This document shows positions 1 to 12,040 of a stretch of DNA of 64,000 nt, in pieces. How positions within the stretch are numbered: position 1 is the stretch's first letter; each line of letters opens with the position of its first letter. The stretch comes from Vitellaria paradoxa (lineage: Eukaryota > Streptophyta > Magnoliopsida > Ericales > Sapotaceae). The stretch lies in assembly GCA_019916065.1 (NCBI GenBank), contig CM034244.1:31093933-31157932 (forward strand), given 5' to 3'. The position numbers and the translations under genes are program-made. The notes beneath the pieces were generated by a model. That model saw only the letters and a program-made list of their open reading frames with translations. It had not been told where the DNA came from and did no database searches.

Positions 1-203
1 AGGAACGCTAAACTTTGCTTAATTGTTCAAGTTCAAATTGAATTAAGAGTTTTTAAAATTAAAATATAATTTTAGGATTAAAGTTATATTTTTAATTTTT
101 GGATTCGTTTAAAAGTTCATTCAACAATTAAAATACAAATATTTTCATCCATTCGATAAACTTTCATAAAAATTCAAACGCTAAAAAAACGTAATTTTAA
201 CTG

Positions 204-1410
204 CTAATAGCTCGTTTGATAAAGTTGTCAGTTTTTAGTTCTTGTCTTCAGTTTTTAATTTTTGTATTCATTTTTTAATTTTTTATTTTCATTTATATAA
301 TATCAAAAAAACAAAAACTTACAAACACATTTGATAACGATAATTGTTAGTTAATAGTTATAGTTGTTAATTAATTAAAATCAATAAATTTAATTATTTT
401 AATTATAATAATTATTAAAAATAATTTAATTCAGTAAAAATAAAATATATTAAACATAATTTATTATAATTATTTTTAAAACCAATTTAATAAAATATAT
501 TTTCTATTAATTAGAGTAATTAATTTAATTAACTTAAATTAATTTGATTTAATTAATTATATTAATTAAATTTAATAATTTCAATTATATTATTTTTGCA
601 AAATAATTTGATTCAATAAAAATAAAATATTCAATATAATTTAATTATATTATTTATTAAAAATAATTTATATTAGATTATTTTTATATTAATTAATTAA
701 ATTTAATTATATAATTAATTAAATTTAAATTACTTAAAAATATTTATTTTAATTATATTTTTATTAAAAATAATTTAATTCAATAAAAATAAAATACATT
801 AAATATAATTTATTATATAATTAAGTAAAAATAATTTAATAAAATAATTTTATATTAATTTAACAAATTAAATTCAAGTATAATTAGTATAATTTAATCA
901 ATTAATATATTTAATATAATTTACATATTTAATATATAATTTAATATATTAAATTAATTATTGATAAAATTAGTTATTAATTAAATTATATTTAATATAT
1001 TTTTACATGAGTAAAAATAATATATTATTAATTTAATAAATTAATATATTTTTATATTTATTAAATATTTTTATATTAAATAATAATATATTTGATAGTG
1101 GCTGGAGATAAGTGGAAAGTAGTGGCGACAGTAACTCGATGTTAGTGACAACTAGCAGTCGATAGTGATTGATGGTTATAACTGATACTAGTTGTATAAG
1201 AAATTAAAAACTAAAAATGAAAACTTGAGAAAAAACATATTTTCTATGTTTTCATAATTTTAAAAAATTTTGAAAACAATTTTTATTTTTTGAAAACTGA
1301 AAATAAATTTACCAAACGAGTTTTCATGTTCAATTTTCAAAAAAAAAATGAAAACAAAAATAGAAAATAGAAAATGAAATGGTTGCCAAACGGAGCCTAA
1401 ATGTTGTGCT
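204..1410. repeat. AT-rich inverted-repeat element (MITE-like), copy in A1
   Basis: A very AT-rich core (about 340-1080, TTAATTAAATTTAATTATA-like) is flanked by inverted ends. The left end reads roughly 'gctcgtttgataaa' near 209 and the right end 'ccaaacggagcctaaatg' near 1386-1403. The right end is followed by a second copy about 35 bp on, a short tandem duplication. The A2 counterpart is at about 34371-35346. The ends resemble those of small non-autonomous hAT-type elements, but no clear target duplication was found. Confidence 0.45.
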
Positions 1411-1762
1411 TTAACTTTGCCAAACGGAGCCTAAATGTTGTGTTTTAACTTCGGAATTCTCTCATTTGCTAAAATTTTAAGGAAAATTAAAGAAAAGGGG
1501 GAGGCTTAAGTTATGTCGGTTCGGTGACACGATGGTCGGTGATTGTTGGATTAAAATCTAATAATTCAATTGCATTAACAATTTTTTAATTAAAAAATGT
1601 AAATCTATCTAAACCATTAAATTTAAATCCAAAAGTTACCAAAGTCCAAAATAGAAGTGTAATGCCAGAACCTCCATTCCATTGGATTTTATTTGCAATA
1701 ATTGTACTATTAATGTGATAATTAATTGACTTAACTGTATAATTTGCAAACGATCCAGAGAA

Positions 1763-2047
1763 GAGGGATTGCAATAGGTGGTAAGGCAATTTCGATAGGA
1801 CCTACAAAACGACGCTATTTCGATCATTTTTCATTTAAAATGATGCCGTTCTACTTGAATTTCATACTTGAGTATAAATTTGATTCATTTAAATATATAT
1901 ATTTGAATATACATATTTAAATATAAATTGATGTATTTAAATATAGAATTTAAATGAAATAACATTATTTTGAGTGAAAAATAGGTGAAATGATATCGTT
2001 CTGGAGTATTACAGTGGCTGAAAATAAGTCTACTGCAGCCCCCGAGT
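1763..2047. repeat. Inverted-repeat element, family M, copy 1
   Basis: The left arm contains 'aaaacgacgctatttcgatc' and 'atttttcatttaaaatgatg'. The right arm contains their inverted counterparts: 'gagtgaaaaataggtgaaat', 'gatatcgttctggagtat' and 'tctactgcagccccc'. The centre is built of repeated ATTTAAATATA/ATTCGAATAT words. Sister copies are at about 35685-35930 (duplicate segment A2) and 13144-13426. There is no coding capacity. Confidence 0.6.
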
Positions 2048-2455
2048 CAACTATATAGTGCGAGTGATATAAACCCCCTCCCCCGGGGGTATTTTATGGA
2101 AATAATTGATTGCTTAATTTTGTATATGCACATATGAACCAATAAGGAAAAAAAAAGAAAAAAGAAAAAAAAATCATTATAAGTCCTGAAGAAACGTCGT
2201 AGTTCGAGAATCTTTCACATGTATTGTATACTATATGCTTAAAAAAATTAACGTATTTATCTTCAAAATGGGTCCCCCATCGCTTAGTACCTATGAATTT
2301 TAGTTATAATTGGAGCAAATTACTTACAGACAATTTATATTTTTATATTAAGATTAATATTTAAAGTAATTATGATAATATAATAAAATTTGTACGAGTA
2401 GTTTTAAAATTACTCAAAATTATGATAACTTAGACAGTGAACTGTCGTTATCAAT

Positions 2456-2830
2456 GTGTGGGCAAAGAAAGTCTAATTTGAGAAGACACTGAGGCAAACT
2501 AGTAAAGGAAATTCTGTACAACTTAAAATAATTAGAAGATTTCAAAGAAAGTCTAATTTGAGAAGACACTGAGGCAAACTATTAAAGGAAATTTTGTACA
2601 ACTTAAAATAATTTGAAGATTTCAAAGAAAGACTAATTTGAGAAGACACTGAGGCAAACTATTAAAGGAAATTGTGTACAACTTAAAATAATTAGAAGAT
2701 TAAGTATAATTTTTAATGTGAGTAGAAAGGAGACAATGGGGCAAACTATTAAAGGAAATTTTGTACAACTTAAAAATAATTAGAAGTTTAAGTGCAATTT
2801 TTAAATGAGTGGAGAGGATTGCTTCCCCAA
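2456..2830. repeat. ~80-bp tandem repeat, 3 full units plus degenerate ones
   Basis: Three near-identical units begin at about 2464, 2546 and 2627, each starting 'caaagaaagtctaatttgag' or close to it and including 'actgaggcaaactattaaag' and 'gtacaacttaaaataatt'. Two more diverged units follow to about 2830. The matching place in A2 (36340-36530) has only about two diverged units, so the array expanded after the duplication or contracted in A2. Confidence 0.75.
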
Positions 2831-5800
2831 TTTACTACCTGAGTCCGCTCATACCACCACAAGACATGATAACAAATGCATGTGAATGATCAAGATTAAC
2901 ACTAATTTAATAATAAACTGTTGGGTGGTCATAGTTATTTCTCATCTCTACTTATATATTGACCACTAATTCTTTCCATAACTGATGTGGGAATCCCAAC
3001 AGTCTCTCTCTTAGCACAACTAATGTGGAAGCCCCAACAATCTCCCCTTTCATACATTGGGTCTTGAGTTTGAGAAAACGACAATTCAATCTTCTCGATG
3101 AGCTGAAATTGATGATACACCTGCGTAACGCGTTCCTCCCAATGGGTTGAGATTACTGGTACACTTGAACTCAGAAATTAGTTTCTTGGGTGATCTTAGA
3201 CCTCTCTCATCCTTAAAAGTTAGCTTATATGGTGAAATTTTTATTCACACTTATATACTGACCACAACCCCCCTTATATAATCGATGTTAGAATCCTAAC
3301 AGTCTCTCATTTCATACGTAGGGTCTTGAACTTCCTTCTACAATTAATATGAGAACCCCAACATAAACGTTATACATCGGGTCTTGAACTCCCTTCCACA
3401 ATTAATATGAGAATCCCAACATAAACGTTGTTGTTAAAATTATTCATGATAGGTATGCCATTAAGAATATATATAGTGATAAAAGTTAAACTATATCATA
3501 ACAAATTCTTATTTGTTAACTGATCGTACTAATAATTCATCACTAAAAATGTATTAACTATAAAATTATTAAGTATAAATGGTACATGATTAGAGCCATT
3601 ACTTACTGATAAAATAAAATAATTTTCTTATCTCAAAACACTTCTAATTCAATTATATGTGACAAATTTGTGACAAATTACATTATTAAAAATATGATTA
3701 TAAACTTCTACATTATAATTAATTTTTTATGCCAAAAACTCTAATAATGTCATAGCATATAGACTAATAAAAATAAAAAAATAAGAAATATTACATGCAA
3801 TTTATTCCATACTACTCTACTAAAAAATCAATAACACGAAAGAGGAAAAAATTAAAAAAAAAAAATTAATGGTTACTTTGCTATTTAAGAGATTCAATGA
3901 TTTTTAATAATATGAAATTTGCATTGTATTACTTGTAACAAAAAAAAAAAAAGAAAAAAAAACAGTTAACACATTCGGAAGCTCCGATTTAATAGAATCC
4001 TGCTCCATCGACTTTGTTTAAGGTTTAATGAACCAAAGAGATAATATGAGTAAAAGTATATATAAAACTATGAGAGATGTAATTATAAAAAATATAAAAA
4101 TAAAAGTGAAATTACTAAAAAGTGAAAAGTGGAGAATTTTAGTTTCATGATAATAAATAAAAAAGAGGGTAATTATGATATTTAAGGTATTTTGTATTAA
4201 TTACCCTCCATTAATTACAAGACTAGTTTTATAATTTTGTATAGTAAAAAAATTACAAGGAGTGAGAGAAGATTTTAAAGGAGGGCAAATATCACCACTC
4301 TTTTTTTTTCTTTTCTTTCCAATAATACTGTCAAAAATGAGTAAGCCTCCTCAGATCTTTTGCGAGGTAGAAAAATAAGGCCAGAAAATGAAAATAAAAA
4401 GAATGAAAACCTTCATGTCAGTTTTCCTAGTACATATATATTTTGGCAGAGGACAGTGTTGAAAAAAGGATAATAAATTCAGAAAAATTGAAAACAGACT
4501 TTGGGGGAGGGGGGAGTGGGGTTTGCACTGGTTATTTATTTATTTATTTATTTTTTCACTTAGAGGATGTTTTTGGAGTGACAAAAAGTGAGATAAAGTG
4601 AGAGAATTTAAAATAATTTTTGAGTTTGTAATTCATGCAATGAAATAAAAAGTGAATAACTTTTAGACATTTTCAGATATTTTTAAAATTTTTTAGTATT
4701 TTACATTACGCGAATCGGACAATTAGTTCACCTTTATGAGGATGAAGTTGGAGTGCCAATTAAGTCATAAATTATCTTTAGGATGCAATGTATATAGTTC
4801 AATGTTTGATTGTGTTTATTGCATAATAATACCAAATTACTAAGCGGTCATAAGATAACAAAGTTATCAGCATTGGAAAAGAATTTCTAGAATAATCAGT
4901 TTTCAAAATAAATCGGAGAAAGATGAGAAATGAAATTTTCTTATTGGGCTTGATAATTTAGAGATACAGTAAAGTCTGCTTAGAACAGACATAAAAATTA
5001 GAATATGACAGTTGATTAATAATCATATTAATAGTTGAATAACTACCGTAATAGTTAATCACGGTTTAGTTTAGAATTTAAAATTTAAAGAGTTATTTTG
5101 TGAAAATATCCCTTAAATTATCTTTTCTTTTTTTTTTTTTTAATTTTGTACTCATATTATCAAACGCACTTATTATATTCTTAAATTATCTAATTCTCTT
5201 CTATTTGGTCTAAATACTAATTCTATTCATTAGAGTTAGTAGAAAAATTATTAAGTGCAGGCTGGGTCATGTGACTTTTTTCACCCCGCTTCAGGAGTAT
5301 AATGGTCAATTTATGTCTATTCCTCTCATTTGGCAAAAAAAGTGTATGTTTTTAAATATAAATTATTAAAATGTAATTTTCTTAAATATAATTTTATGAA
5401 TTTATTTTAAATTTTAAATATATGTTTTAAATAGAAGCTTTGTTTTAAAATATATTTTTAATATAATTTTATGAATTTAAAATTATAATTTATATTCATA
5501 ATTTTAAATTTTAAAAATATCTTTTAAATTCTAATAAAATTTGACTTTTTAAATAAATAATAATAAAACATATTTAAAATTTATAAATGCGCTTAGACAC
5601 TGCATGTGTTCTACATGTATTATAGAATTTCTCAAATTAATTTAAAAGAATAAGATATGCCCAATAGTATTTAAACTCGACCATTAAATACCTCTTTGTA
5701 TTATTTTAAAAATATTTAACTCATTTAAATTTAAATAAATTATACTTACTTCCCTTAATATTTAGTTAATTGCAAATAATCATCAACACTTGAAATTAAC

Positions 5801-6299
5801 AATTACACACCTCCTCATTTTAAAATATTGTTAGAATTAAATATTCCGTTAATCTAACAATTGATATTAAATATAAAGTAGAGTGGTGATTAAAAAAATT
5901 AACATAATATTTTTAAAACTCCATTAAGATCTTCAAAAATCAATTAAAAAAAAGGAAATAAAAAAACGAACAAACAAACGATTTGAGTATGACTTAAAAA
6001 AAAAAAAGGAGGAGGAATGTCTACGCTTTTAACTAAATAGAAACAGTGAAATGAACAAGATGGTATGGCTCCAAAGAAAACGAGATTTACTACAAACAAA
6101 TCAAGATACATATGGTTGTACAACAAATTTGTTTAGGACTCTAGATAAAAATGTTTAAAGATTGAGATTATCTCAACAAAGAAAAACTTCAGTCCTATAC
6201 TTTTAGCAGTAGACCGATACATATATAAATTGTCATTACATACTATACATATATTTTAATGATTCAGAGTGTTCTGAATTAACTTACATGTATCTTGAC
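2831..6299. other. No gene seen; duplicated non-coding DNA
   Basis: The segment is AT-rich non-coding DNA shared with A2. It includes short repeats of the type 'aatgtgagaatcccaaca' between about 2985 and 3420, poly-A and poly-T tracts, and one copy of a dispersed ~150-bp element at about 4566-4710 (word 'aaaaagtgaataacttttag'). No convincing reading frame was found. Confidence 0.6.
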
Positions 6300-6550
6300 T
6301 ACTTTTTAAGAAGTCTGAAGTAATTAAACATCCTTAAAATTAACAATTTTAGGATATCAACATACAATAATAATACATACAATCTCATGCAATCGGCAAT
6401 GATGGAATGTAATGCTAATGTATACTCTAATCTCCACCTATCTCCAACTATATCCTGGGACGGGTGATACTTAGCAAAATATACGGGGTCATCAACCGTA
6501 TCGTTTACGTTTATAGTGACCGTATATCTCATTATATATATATATATATA

Positions 6551-6677
6551 CCAAGTTGGGAACCATGTTAAACCCTCACCAGTGTAAGACTCAGGAGAAA
6601 CCGTGTTACACCCCCTGTTCCTTTTGTTAGGAAACCGTATTACACATTTAGTCAGGCATCTACTTTTCTCAAGTAAG
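6551..6677. repeat. Short local repeat split by a CACTA element (left part)
   Basis: The unit reads like 'gggaaccatgttaaaccctc', then '...agtcaggcatctactt'. Similar units occur right after the CACTA element at about 8308-8440 and 8440-8550 ('gggaaccgcgttacacccct' and 'tagtcaagcatctgtttag'). The CACTA element therefore inserted into a pre-existing array of roughly 130-bp units. Bases 6675-6677 (AAG) are the left target-site duplication. Confidence 0.6.
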
Positions 6678-6889
6678 CACTACAACAAATCACACTTTTG
6701 GCGACCATTTTTCCCGACCAAATATAAATTTGGTCGTTAAAGGTGACTTTTCCCGACCAAATATAAATTTAGTCGCCAATAGTCACTTTTTCCCGACCAA
6801 AAAAATGTTAGTCGCCAAAGGATAACTTTTCCCGACTAATTGGTCGCTAAAAGGCAACTTTTCCTGACCAAATAGAAATTTGGTCGCTA

Positions 6890-7605
6890 AAGGCGAACTT
6901 TTCCCGACCAATTGGTCGGGAAAAGTGTAAAAAAAATTATTACAAAGAGAGCTAAAATAATTAAATAAAAATAATAAAAATTTAAGGGAACTTTTTCCGA
7001 CCAATTGGTCGGGAAAAGTGTAAAAAATTATTACAAAGAGAGCTAAAATAATTAAATAAAAATAATAAAAATTTAAGGGAACTTTTTCCGACCAATTGGT
7101 CGGGAAAAGTGTAAAAAATTATTACAAAGAAAGTTAAAATAATTAAATAAAAATAATAAAAATTTAAGGGGTAAAAGATTATTACAAAGAAAGTTAAAAT
7201 AATTAAATAAAAATAATAAAAATTTAAGGGAACTTTTCTCGACCAATTAGTCGGGAAAAGTGTAAAAAAATTATTACAAAGAAAGTTAAAATAATTAAAT
7301 AAAAATAATAAAAATTTAAGAGAACTTTTCCCGACCAATTGGTCGGGAAAAGTGTAAAAAATTATTACAAAGAAAGTTAAAATAATTAAATAAAAATAAT
7401 AAAAATTTAAGGGAATTTTTCCCGATCAATTGGTCGGGAAAAGTGTAAAAAAATTATTACAAAGAAAGTTAAAATAATTAAATAAAAATAATAAAAATTT
7501 AAGGGAACTTTTCCCAACCAATTGGTCGGGAAAAGTGTAAAAAAATTATTATAAAGAAAGTTAAAATAATTAAATAAAAATAATAAAAATTTTAACACTT
7601 TTGGC
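6890..7605. repeat. Tandem array of ~92-bp units, each carrying a palindrome
   Basis: About eight units repeat a palindromic head (core CCCGACCAATTGGTCGGG) followed by 'attattacaaagaaagttaa' and 'aataaaaataataaaaattt'. Heads lie near 6904, 6999, 7091, 7239, 7330, 7421, 7513 and 7604. One unit near 7165 lacks the palindrome. Some heads have single changes, such as ATTAGT near 7246 or GATC near 7424. The array lies in the left half of the CACTA element. Confidence 0.85.
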
Positions 7606-7708
7606 GACCAATTGGTCGCTAAAGGGAACTTTTCCCGACCAATTGGTCGGCAAAAGTGTTAAAATTTTTTAATATATATATAAATATGTAAAATATATAT
7701 ACAAATGA

Positions 7709-7775
7709 AAGCTTGGCCTAGTGGCCAAACACGCCAGCTTCCAAAGAGATAGCATAAGTTCGAGTCTCACCAACA
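7709..7775 (+). repeat. tRNA-like fragment (possible SINE head) inside the CACTA element
   Basis: An A-box-like stretch TTGGCCTAGTGGCCA (7713-7727) is followed about 30 bp later by a B-box-like stretch AAGTTCGAGTCTC (7756-7768). A short CAA-repeat then follows. The spacing fits an internal RNA polymerase III promoter of a tRNA-derived SINE. It does not fold as an obvious complete tRNA gene. No flanking direct repeat was identified, so it may be a fragment carried by the CACTA element. Confidence 0.45.
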
Positions 7776-8298
7776 ACAACAACAAAAATCTCAAAAATAT
7801 AGATCGACACGTGGCACAATCATAGATCGACACGTGGCACAACACCAAGGTGCCATGTGGCATGATGACATGTCAACAAATAATGCCACGTGGCACCACA
7901 TTTAAATTTTTATTTTTTTAAATTAATTTAAATTTTCAATTCTAAACTTTTTGCCGACCAATTGGTCGGGGAAAGTGTACAATTGCCGACCAATTGGTCG
8001 GGGAAAGTGTACAATTGCCGACTAATTGGTCGGAAAAAGTGAAGAATTGCCGACCAATTGGTCGGCAAAGGATTTTGTATTTTTTCCCATTAAAAATTCT
8101 TTGCCGACCAATTAGTCGGGAAAAAGGTTTTACATTTGCCGACCAAATGATTTTTTGGTCGGAAAAAGTTTTCCCGACGAGCCTTCGCCGACCAAATACC
8201 GACCAAATAAATTTGGTCGGGAAATGTTTCACCGACTAAATTATACCCTTTAGCGACTAAATTTTTGGTCGGTAATCGTGTGACTTTTTGTAGTGAAG

Positions 8299-11269
8299 GT
8301 ACAATTACAGGTGGGGAACCGCGTTACACCCCTCACCGGTGTACGTCTTACACTCCCCGACTCTTCTGCTAAGGAGTTATGCTACACCTCTGGTTAGACA
8401 TCTACTTAGCATAAGTAGGAAATCAATATAAATAGCGGTTGGTGAATTGAGTTACACCCCCTAACTCTTTTGCTAGGGATTCATGTTACGCCCCTAGTCA
8501 AGCATCTGTTTAGCTCAAATAGAAAATCAATATAAATAGTATCTTAAAATTAACATCCTAATTCTAATAATTAAACTCTAGTTATATATATTAACTAGGG
8601 ATCATCTGATATTTGCAAAATCTCATTTCATCATTTTCTCAAAATCATAGATCCTATCCATATATATAACTTGTGCCTTGACACGTCTATAATATCAACG
8701 CGACACTCTCAGCCAATCAATAATCACAATATAAAATCGGATGATACACTCCAGTCCCATACACATGATGTGCTCAATCATGTAAATGGGTTTCGTATCG
8801 ATATAAGTACGTATTCTCATTAGGCTTGATGATGATTAAGGATTCATTTAATTAGTTAAAAATCAATTATGAATGGGTCTAAGCAAAAATCGAAGTTTTG
8901 AAATCAAAATTTTACATTTTTAAGCATTCTGCCCAATGTCAGCACCAAATGCCAACGTTCGAGCATACTACCAAATGCCATTTGGATGCCAAATCTGCCA
9001 TCCAGACACTAATGCCCAGAACCTGATTTCTGGGTTTGTTGCCAAAACATTTCCAAATCACCCATTCAAGGCTCAATCTCAACAACAAATTATATATGAA
9101 CATTGAACACTTAAACTACTTGCTTCTACAACATTTAATCTAAGAATAACTCAATATATGCAAGATCTTCACACATATATGCATATGTATACACACATTC
9201 AGATATATATACACAAAACTCATGATTTTTAACCAAATCAAGTATATATATATATATATATCAAAATCATCCTAACAACATCTAGAACACGAATATTAGT
9301 CCTATCTACCTCAGATATGAAGAAAAGATGAAAAAAAAGAGCAAAAAATCTCGAAATTCCAAAACTTCTGTCTTCCATTTCTCCTACCTCAAGCGGAATC
9401 ACCATGATCCAACACTGTCACGATGATCACAACACCAAAAATACCACGTATCTACTATTTTCCTTCTCTGGAGCACACTTTATCTCTCTACTCTCTTTCT
9501 TTCTCTTTTCTCCACTCTTTTTCCCTCAAATCACTCAAAGCCCACTAGAAAGGGGCAAAAAAAAAAAAGAAAGGAAGAAAAGAAAAGAAAATGGCCAGGC
9601 CCTTAGCCTAGTTATTCAACCCAATACCACTTTAAGCCAACTCGGCTTAAGAAAAATAAAATAAAATAAAATGATCCAATTTCAGTTCAAATATTTTCTT
9701 AGTCCGAAATAATACATAAATGGCCAAAATAAATAACGGGTATTTTACAACATGAATAATGATGGAAAAGTAAAAGTCAATAGAAAAATCCAATTAGTTT
9801 CTTAACTTATTATTATTGTTGTTATTGTTGTTGTTATTGTTATTTTTGTTATTTAGTTAGGTGAAATCATATTTGTATTTATTTTTAATCATTTCAAAAT
9901 GAATATTTAGTTTCATTTAATGTGCTGATATTTTATTTGCTAAGAATATAGGGAGATTTATTTATTGATAACATTAGGGTATAGCAGTAAAATAACAATA
10001 GACATTTCTTTTTCTTTCCATTGCTTCTCAACTCACAAATAAGAAGAAAGAAAGTAATTATCTTTTCTCTCTCAAACTCTCAAATAAATTGAAAAAAAAC
10101 TATATAATTTTTTCTTCTTTTCTCTTCTCTCCTAATTAATGTTTTCTTTTATTTTCTTTTCTTTTTAAACTCATAAACGAACCCCTAAGTATATGAAAAT
10201 AAAATTAAATAATTTAAATATAGGTCTTGAGAAAAGATTCTTTACCCTTAATTATTACTTAATACAAAGTATTGATTTCTCAAATGATGTAATGCGTAGC
10301 AACGAAGTTGAAATTTTCTTTCTACAAGCGTGTGAAAGCATGTATGAGGCCACTTATACAATTACTAGTTATCAATTCAAATTTGACTACGTAAACTAGC
10401 TTTAGTAGGTGCTTATTTTATATATTTTATTAATTATATTATTTATATAATTAATAGATGCATACACATGACGGTGAGCATATATTTTTGGCTAATGTGG
10501 AACAAAGATTACCCGTCCAGATCGTGTGAGCCTTATACCCCCACAGCAGATTGTTTTGCTCAGTAAAGAAAGGGAAGCAAATCCTAGTAATTGAACAACT
10601 CTTGAAAGTGATAGGCAATTTTTATAAGCATTGAAAGTTTTTCATGTACCGATTTTTCATAATTTTAAATAATGATAATAGATGGGGTATGACAGTCATT
10701 TTATATATTTTAGATACTGTTTAATTTGGCAATACCAAAATTTACTAATTTTGCACAGAATTTTGACAGTTGTCATCTTTGTCAGGTAGTGAGTGTTTGA
10801 TAAAAAATTGTAAAAGTTAGTACAAATTGAAAAAAATAGTAAAAATTAAAAAAAGTTAGTAAAAATTAAAAAAAAATTGATAAAAGTGATTTTGGGTTTG
10901 GTAGAGAAGTTGAAGAAATTTAGAAAAAAATTATAAAAATTAGTTTTTTTTTTTTTTTTTTGGTGAGAATTGGTGAATCAAATGCAGCCCTAATGGACTA
11001 TAACTGATAATTTAACATAATGGCAGAACTAGAATAAATTTAAAATTTTTATAAATTTGTTATACAGTAGCTTCGTTATTTAAAACTGTACACCATAATT
11101 CAATAAAGAATCAGTCCCAAATTAATTAAGTTTGACCAAAAGGGAATGTGATGATGTGCAAACTATTTAACAGATAGAATTGATTTTAACCACATACATG
11201 AATTTCCGGATTACTTAAACTCAAAAGCCGTTGGAGGAATATCAAGAAAATAAAAAACAGACAGAGAAA
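8299..11269. other. Gene-free stretch
   Basis: After the local repeat units (8308-8550) this is AT-rich DNA with no convincing exon. A short frame at 9404-9664 (+) is mostly low-complexity Lys/Arg/Ser and looks spurious. Around 10465-10530 the words 'gtgagcatatatttttggct' and 'aatgtggaacaaagattacc' resemble 22645-22700 ('gtgagcatgttcttggctct', 'atgtggaataatggttaatg'). That suggests another old local duplication. Confidence 0.5.
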
Positions 11270-12040
11270 ATATGAATTATCTACTTATATGAGAAGCAAT
11301 TAATTAAATCTAACTTTGTTGACAATATGACAACTTAATGGTTGCATTATGCTGCCTTTGCATTTTCTTCTTCGAGTCATCATGAAAACTTTACCTAATT
11401 AAAATAGTGGCCGAAAAAAAAAATAAAAATAAAAATAAATAATAAATAAATAAGATGTGTATATATATTATATATATGGAGCGACAACGGCCATGATAAG
11501 CTATAGCATGAGCAAGAGACGTAGCCGAGTTTTCTAATGTAATTTGTGGAAAAAAGTGTATATATATTATATATATATTCTCTATTCAATTAAATGGATG
11601 GCATTATATATATTCTCTATTCAATTAAATGGATGGCATGCTAGAAAGTTACTAGGAAACAAACAGAAATTCAAATCCACCTCTCCTTTGACATTATTCA
11701 TTTTTTTCTTCACCATTTCAGAATTCAGAAGCTTTATTTTATAAAAATTAATGCTACACTTACACCCTTTTGTTTACATTTTTCTTACACTCCACTAGTC
11801 ATGACGGGTCATGACCAATATAGTTTATTCAAAATTATTACAGTCGCACGTAGAAGGTGACATCTAATGACTGTGAAGATTTTAAATAGAACACACTGGT
11901 CATGACCCGTCATGATCAGCGGGGTGTAAAAATGGTGTAATAAAAGAGCGTAAGTGTAGCATTACTATTTTATAAAGTAATTAGTTTCTTTTTAGGCAAA
12001 ACGTAAAGTACTTCAGTGGATGAAGAGAGAGTAATCATCT
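11270..12040. repeat. Duplicated block B1 (partner B2 at 32030-32750)
   Basis: The block is collinear with 32085-32750. Both carry a 'gcattatg...' start near 11343/32110, 'gccatgataagctatagcat' versus 'gccatgataagtggag', and 'tgtaatttgtggaaaaa' followed by TA dinucleotides. Both then have 'attaaatggatggcatg' and finally 'aattagttt...acttca'. B1 has a private 34-bp tandem duplication ('attcaattaaatggatggca' twice, 11580-11640) and a MITE insertion at 11751-11962. Confidence 0.7.
11751..11962. mobile_element. MITE with ~70-bp inverted repeats
   Basis: The left end ATGCTACACTTACACC and right end GTAAGTGTAGCAT are inverted, and complementarity extends inward to GTCATGACGGGTCATGACC versus GGTCATGACCCGTCATGA. 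The element is about 212 bp and non-coding. TA dinucleotides at 11749-11750 and 11963-11964 could be a 2-bp target duplication, but this is weak evidence in AT-rich DNA. It is absent from the matching position in B2. Confidence 0.75.

Larger units (their letters stand above)
1..6300. repeat. Segmental duplication copy A1 (partner A2 at 34190-40190)
   Basis: From the first base this segment runs collinear with 34190-40190 in the same orientation. Shared landmarks appear in order: the 'actttgcttaattgttcaag' start, an AT-rich inverted-repeat element, an inverted-repeat element near 1.8 kb, an ~80-bp tandem repeat near 2.5 kb, the 'ctcccttccacaattaatat' block near 3.4 kb, and the 'agatacatatggttgtacaa' block near 6.1 kb. 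Similarity is high by eye but has many small indels. It fades near 6300 and 40200. No intact gene is visible in either copy. The left limit is the window edge, so the duplication may extend further. Confidence 0.85.
6678..8295. mobile_element. Non-autonomous CACTA (En/Spm superfamily) element, 1.6 kb
   Basis: The element begins CACTACAACAAATCACAC and ends GTGTGACTTTTTGTAGTG, an imperfect inverted pair with the CACTA signature. It is bounded by a 3-bp direct repeat AAG at 6675-6677 and 8296-8298, the target-site length known for this superfamily. The interior is dominated by GGTCG-type subterminal motifs and the palindrome CCCGACCAATTGGTCGGG, which in this superfamily would be expected to act as transposase-binding sites (inference). 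No transposase frame is present. A second member of the family lies at 25177-25665. Confidence 0.92.

Noticed and set aside
6783..7598. Minus-strand frames repeating KFLLFLFNYF-like words
   Set aside because: They are translations of the ~92-bp non-coding tandem repeat in the CACTA element. Repetition explains the open frames.
7713..7768. A functional tRNA gene
   Set aside because: A- and B-box-like motifs are present, but no complete cloverleaf with paired acceptor arms is evident. The flanks are transposon sequence.
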